This document shows positions 60,358 to 64,000 of a DNA stretch of 64,000 bases, piece by piece; positions within the stretch are counted from its first letter, which is position 1; each line of letters starts with the position of its first letter. Both the position numbers and the translations under genes were made by a program. The DNA comes from Bolinopsis microptera (Eukaryota > Ctenophora > Tentaculata > Lobata > Bolinopsidae). The notes under the pieces were generated by a model. That model was not told the DNA's origin, did not search any database, and saw nothing but the letters and a program-made list of their open reading frames with translations. Where the stretch lies: positions 7,116,084 through 7,180,083 of the forward strand of contig NC_087072.1 in assembly GCF_026151205.1 (NCBI RefSeq), read 5' to 3'.

Positions 60358-62550
60358 CTATCCTACAGCGTCTGAGTACCTCTGGCCAGTGTGGTACTCC
60401 ATCTTACTGGCCAGCTTCTTGACCAGTCTCTCAGCTTCACCACCCATTCCACCAGAAGTTGAGAACACTAAAGGTGTGAAGCTTCCTTTCTCCACTTCAA
60501 GAACCCTTGCATTGTAACATCGCTTTTTCTCATTTTCATGGGACAAGTACATTGCTGGTATCGGTTTGCTTGCATTGGAGGGGGCTGGGGCATGAAATAC
60601 CCTTACATCAAAAAATGCCCTCTCTGAAGCATTCCAAATCGATCTTGCAGAAATGTCCAGCCTGGCTTGGTCTCCTAGGACTGTTCCCTTTGGTAACTGT
60701 AGACCATCAACTGGAAGAAGAACTGGCTCAGTCTGCACATCCTTGCATTTCACAGTTCTCATTAGTTCTGCAAAGGTGTCTCTCAGCGAGTTGTGCCGCA
60801 GTGACACATATCCACCAAGTTTGCAGATGAGCGCATGGTTTGCTGAGTATTTCTGGCCACACGTACATGTTTTAGGGCAGTCCTTTAAGTTCAGGTTGTA
60901 TCTGAGAGCTATTGCATCTGAGAACTGTTGTTTATTCATCAGATACCCATACTCTTTTAAAGGTAGTGCTGTTAACCAAGCACTTGCCCCTTTCTCAGCC
61001 GCTAGTTGGAACATCAACTTTGCCAGTGGTGTTGACTCGAGCTCCTGGCGTATTTCTGCTTGTTTTTGTCGATAAAAGAGATTTCGTTCAGTCGTTATCT
61101 CAGTTTTCACTCCTTTACTATGTCTCCAGTCCTCTGTGTAGTTGTCTATCTGCTTGAGAATAGCTTCTTTAAGGGGTTTTGTGGCTCTACATGAGAAATT
61201 GTACTCTCGGTCTGCCATTTCCATCATAAATGGTATACCCAATCCTCCATATCTTGGTGGTAGAGCCATTATGTTCCTTAGTTCATCAGTGCAGCTAAAC
61301 AGCCTGTTAATGATAGCTGGGATAAACTCATCACGTGTTACTTGTTCTAGAGGAGTGAGCCTATCTGCAACTCCTGGGGTAGTTCTGCACACATAGTTCC
61401 ATCTTTTACTAAGCCCATACATGTATGCACTGTATGCTATTTGAGGTTCTCTTGATGCTATATCACTTAACTGTTTAAGATCACGACACCATTCTTGAAC
61501 TTTTTCCTCAATGAAAGCCTCTTTTCCTTGGTCTGTTCCAATGAAGCTGCCCAGATATCGTCGACCAATGCTTGTCACATTGACATCTGGGAATAGGGTT
61601 CTTGCCTTCTCTTCGTGCTCAGGCTTGACTATCACCCATGTTTTAGAAGATTTAGGGTTGTATCCAAAGAGTGGTCCTTTAATACAGAGGTTATCCCACC
61701 ACTTCCTTATTTCCTCCAGTTTTCCCCCAGCAGCAGAGTCATCAGCATACCAGATCTGAGTCACCTTTCTCTCAATGTTTCCTGCATCAATCAATGGTAT
61801 TGTACCACAGGCATAAAATCCCATGGCAGGTGGATCACCTTGTGTGGTCCCTTCTTCACTAAAAAGATGCTCATCTCCTCCTGCAATGAACAGTCTAGCA
61901 GGCATTCTGTAGGTGTTCATAATGTAAGTAGCAACTTCTGGACAAACAATGTTCATGTTGTTGAGAGCAGCCTCTCGGTTCAGCAAGTTGAATGCATTCT
62001 CTGCATCCACTAAGATGATAGCTTCAGTTTCAGGGTCTTCAAAGCAGTCCCTTGCAGCATGGACTGCTGCTTCCACTCCTCCCTGAAGACCAGCACAAAC
62101 TTGAATAAGAGCAGTGGCTCCAACCAGATCTTTCTGTAGGAGGGTCATTACTGTTTTCCCTATTATCCTTCTTAAGACTTCACCTATGCCTACTGGCCTG
62201 ACTCCAGGCTTTTTATCCAGGGGGACAAGTCGACATGCTGTCAATGAGGTCAACAGCGTTGGATCCAAATTCCGGACACATAGTTTCCTTGCTATCCCTG
62301 CTATGGCATTACATAGATCCTCACACTCGAACTTACCAAACTGTTTAGAACACAGTAGTCTCTTCCATGCATCCGCATCCATCCCTGAAGGCCCTGCAGC
62401 ACCCTGTACTCTCTTTGCTGCTTGTCTTATCGATTCCCCGTCAATACTGTCGAATATAACCGGCTCTACCCTCCCCACTGGTCCACTCAGACAGCTTCCC
62501 TTTGATGCAGGTGATGCCTTGGGATGCTTCTCTTTCAGCACTTTAATTAT
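60358..62550 (-). CDS. RT with C-terminal restriction-like endonuclease (non-LTR retrotransposon), copy B
   Basis: About 730 uninterrupted codons. RT: VRPVGIGEVLRRIIGK, ILVDAENAFNLLNRE (motif A, about residue 178), EEGTTQGDPPAMGFYA (motif B) and QIWYADDSAAGG (motif C, YADD at about 265). A thumb-like region with LGSFIGTDQGK and GLSKRWNYVCRTTPG follows. Near residue 565 are CPKTCTCGQKYSANHALIC and LRHNSLRD, a Cys/His zinc-binding pattern, then QARLDISARS...AFFDVRVFHA and LEVEKGSFTPLVFS, which look like a PD-(D/E)XK core (D...DV/V...E). This architecture is known from R2/NeSL/CRE-type and related non-LTR elements; I cannot name the clade. The 5' end abuts a GIY-YIG fragment at about 62542, and compared with copy A the 3' end is cut after GQRYSDAV. 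Confidence 0.75.
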   Translation of the reverse strand: MIKVLKEKHPKASPASKGSCLSGPVGRVEPVIFDSIDGESIRQAAKRVQGAAGPSGMDADAWKRLLCSKQFGKFECEDLCNAIAGIARKLCVRNLDPTLLTSLTACRLVPLDKKPGVRPVGIGEVLRRIIGKTVMTLLQKDLVGATALIQVCAGLQGGVEAAVHAARDCFEDPETEAIILVDAENAFNLLNREAALNNMNIVCPEVATYIMNTYRMPARLFIAGGDEHLFSEEGTTQGDPPAMGFYACGTIPLIDAGNIERKVTQIWYADDSAAGGKLEEIRKWWDNLCIKGPLFGYNPKSSKTWVIVKPEHEEKARTLFPDVNVTSIGRRYLGSFIGTDQGKEAFIEEKVQEWCRDLKQLSDIASREPQIAYSAYMYGLSKRWNYVCRTTPGVADRLTPLEQVTRDEFIPAIINRLFSCTDELRNIMALPPRYGGLGIPFMMEMADREYNFSCRATKPLKEAILKQIDNYTEDWRHSKGVKTEITTERNLFYRQKQAEIRQELESTPLAKLMFQLAAEKGASAWLTALPLKEYGYLMNKQQFSDAIALRYNLNLKDCPKTCTCGQKYSANHALICKLGGYVSLRHNSLRDTFAELMRTVKCKDVQTEPVLLPVDGLQLPKGTVLGDQARLDISARSIWNASERAFFDVRVFHAPAPSNASKPIPAMYLSHENEKKRCYNARVLEVEKGSFTPLVFSTSGGMGGEAERLVKKLASKMEYHTGQRYSDAVG

Positions 62551-62885
62551 TGATAATTCTAGTCCTAAAACTTTAGAAGTTCGTGAACATAAATATATTC
62601 AACAACTCAAGACTTTAAAACCTTTGGGAATAAACACTATAAATCCTTTAGGCCTCCCTTACTCCTAACATCTTAATTTTAATTATATAACCGTTTTAAG
62701 AGTGTTCAGATTTTTAAAGGAATTTTGGGTTTTACTAACTTTTTACAACTTGTAGGGCTTATGTCACTGAAGATGACGCCTTGCAACATGTTTGACGATA
62801 GCCTGTAAATTGATAGTTTGATCTCAGTATTTACAATAAATCATCTAGCTTGATTGATTCAAAGGGAGAATTAAATTCCTCTATC
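62543..62885 (+). mobile_element. GIY-YIG retroelement 3' fragment, head-to-head with copy B
   Basis: The + strand encodes IIDNSSPKTLEVREHKYIQQ then LKTLKPLGINTINP, followed by untranslated sequence that matches 26696-27040 inverted, to CAAAGGGAGAATTAAATTCC. It is 5'-truncated at the joint with copy B. Confidence 0.7.
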
Positions 62886-62889
62886 AATC

Positions 62890-63500
62890 AATTACAATTC
62901 ATTAACATTACCAATATTAAAAACTGTCAAAAATATCTAAGAAAGTATTCTCTAGCCAAAGGGCTCAATATTTAATTATAAATCTTCAATATTGTCTGGT
63001 TTATGTCGCAACTTGGGCCTCTGTCCCCCCTGGCCTTATCGAAATAACTGTTGTCTTTATTAATTGGTGCAAAATGATTAACAAATTTCAAGGAAAAGTC
63101 GATACTCCACTTTTACAGTTATTATGTTATGGTAAAATTTAGGATTTTCTAGCATTTTCGTTAACAGTAAGAGTTCGTTCAAGCAATTCAATGTGGCATC
63201 TGAAGTTGAATTTTCCAATTCTGGCGATCACCGGATTTTCAAATGAGAAGTTACAGTACCCCATTTTGCATTTGCATAGTTACAGGTACTTAATATAAAA
63301 CATGGCGTTGCTTTAGGACCCATCGTATTTGTACTAAATTTTGGCATTGCTTGGTGGTTGTCATTATTATAGTTTTGTCATTAACTTTCTGCCACTACTT
63401 TACCTACAATGCAATCACCTTAGAGTATTATATTGCGTGCAAGATGATTCAAATATCTATAAATGATCATCGTAATTTTAAATTAAAGGATTGGAAATAA
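62890..63500. other. Intergenic, upstream of the SLC35G-like gene
   Basis: AT-rich; no ORF or repeat recognised. Confidence 0.5.
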
Positions 63501-63516
63501 CAGATTTGGATGGAGT

Positions 63517-64000
63517 ATGGGTGATATCGAAAATGAACATCAAAAGGCTCTTCCTGAACTTGGGCAAGAGCAGATACGAGTAAACAAGCTTAATGATGAA
63601 CATATATTGAGTGCAGACATTGAATGCATTGACAGACAAACAATCGAAGCCAAGAATTCCAAAAAAACCTGCAAATCAATATTTAGGCTGATAGAAGGAA
63701 AACTATTGATACTTCTGGATGGTATAATTAATGTGAATGCATATTCTCTGAACAAAACAAGCATGTAGGACACATGCCTGTGGGACAGTTCTCCTCATCA
63801 GTGTTCACATTTTCTTTCTTGTTCTTAAGTTTCCAGTCCTATTTTTCAGAGAAAAGAAAGTTAGTTTCCATGGTAAAGCGAAGTTCGTGCTCACTAGAGC
63901 TTTCTTTGGTGCTATAGGTGGAATTTTTAAATACTGGGCAGCCAAAGAAATGGATTACGGTGATAGTGTGGCCCTTAATTCATTATCTCCCATCTTTGCG
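63517..64000 (+). CDS. SLC35G/EamA-type transporter, N-terminal part (frame disrupted, runs off the window)
   Basis: The ATG at 63517 opens a polar N-terminus of about 60 residues, then KLLILLDGIINVNAYSLNK, like the first helix of an EamA domain. That frame stops at 63768. Homology carries on in the next frame (HMPVGQFSSSVFTFSFLFLS) and then in the third (FFREKKVSFHGKAKFVLTRA, and GDSVALNSLSPIFA, the conserved GDA..l..LSPIF motif of SLC35G1-type proteins). Each change equals a loss of one base. The cause may be decay (pseudogene), assembly errors at A- and T-runs, or a short intron I misread; an acceptor-like TTTTTCAG is at about 63842-63849. The family are membrane transporters, substrates mostly unknown. 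Confidence 0.5.

Noticed and set aside
60507-62668. Plus-strand ORFs across copy B
   Set aside because: Shadows of the minus-strand RT frame, apart from the GIY-YIG segment after 62543.

Overview
The window is nuclear DNA from an AT-rich, transposon-rich animal genome. It has spliced genes with GT-AG introns, animal gene families (RANBP9/10, LHFPL tetraspan, SETDB1-type triple Tudor, AUH, SLC35G-like) and a heavy load of non-LTR, GIY-YIG, MULE-like and TIR elements. I read it as an invertebrate, perhaps a cnidarian or another early-branching animal. That placement rests on the general look of the genes and transposon families and is not proven by anything in the window. There are no bacterial-style operons, CRISPR arrays or plasmid features.

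Layout. 1-9.4 kb is repeats only: a MULE-like transposase remnant, a GTCGCACTA motif array, interlocked inverted repeats, a decamer foldback and a repeat family carrying GAA-loop hairpins. 9.4-13.7 kb is a nested retrotransposon wreck. Two insertions share one target sequence, and the larger, a 5'-truncated reverse transcriptase with a C-terminal restriction-like endonuclease, was itself broken by a 1.8-kb insert with short motif arrays and by a 1.2-kb non-LTR element. 14.7-23.0 kb is the gene-rich core, all on the + strand: AUH (2 exons), an ADP-ribosylglycohydrolase (3 exons) and RANBP9/10 (8 exons). 23-31 kb is mostly empty, with GIY-YIG element fragments. 31.4-32.7 kb is a 4-exon LHFPL-like tetraspan gene. 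33-48 kb is gene-poor and holds direct repeats, a palindrome split by a LINE, a 23-unit minisatellite, a tRNA-like SINE and LINE fragments.

48.1-51.8 kb (- strand) carries six consecutive exons of a SETDB1-like Tudor protein, found by joining exons whose phases match; a 1.4-kb LINE lies in its first visible intron. 52-55.5 kb has a TIR element and GC-rich repeats. 54.7-60.3 kb is bounded by inverted arms of about 0.6 kb, with a retropepsin-like ORF next to the right arm. 60.36-62.55 kb is the long second copy of the RT-endonuclease element, head-to-head with a GIY-YIG element fragment. The last 0.5 kb starts an SLC35G/EamA-type transporter whose homology needs two frame changes.

How the genes relate: the host genes are unrelated housekeeping functions (leucine breakdown, ADP-ribose removal, CTLH/GID-type scaffold, tetraspan membrane protein, H3K9 methyltransferase reader module, transporter). 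Nothing suggests a functional cluster. The unusual content is in the mobile DNA: repeated use of one target site, an insert with oriented motif arrays, a retrotransposon end that coincides with a host splice donor, and a minisatellite with a repeat order of about 168 bp.
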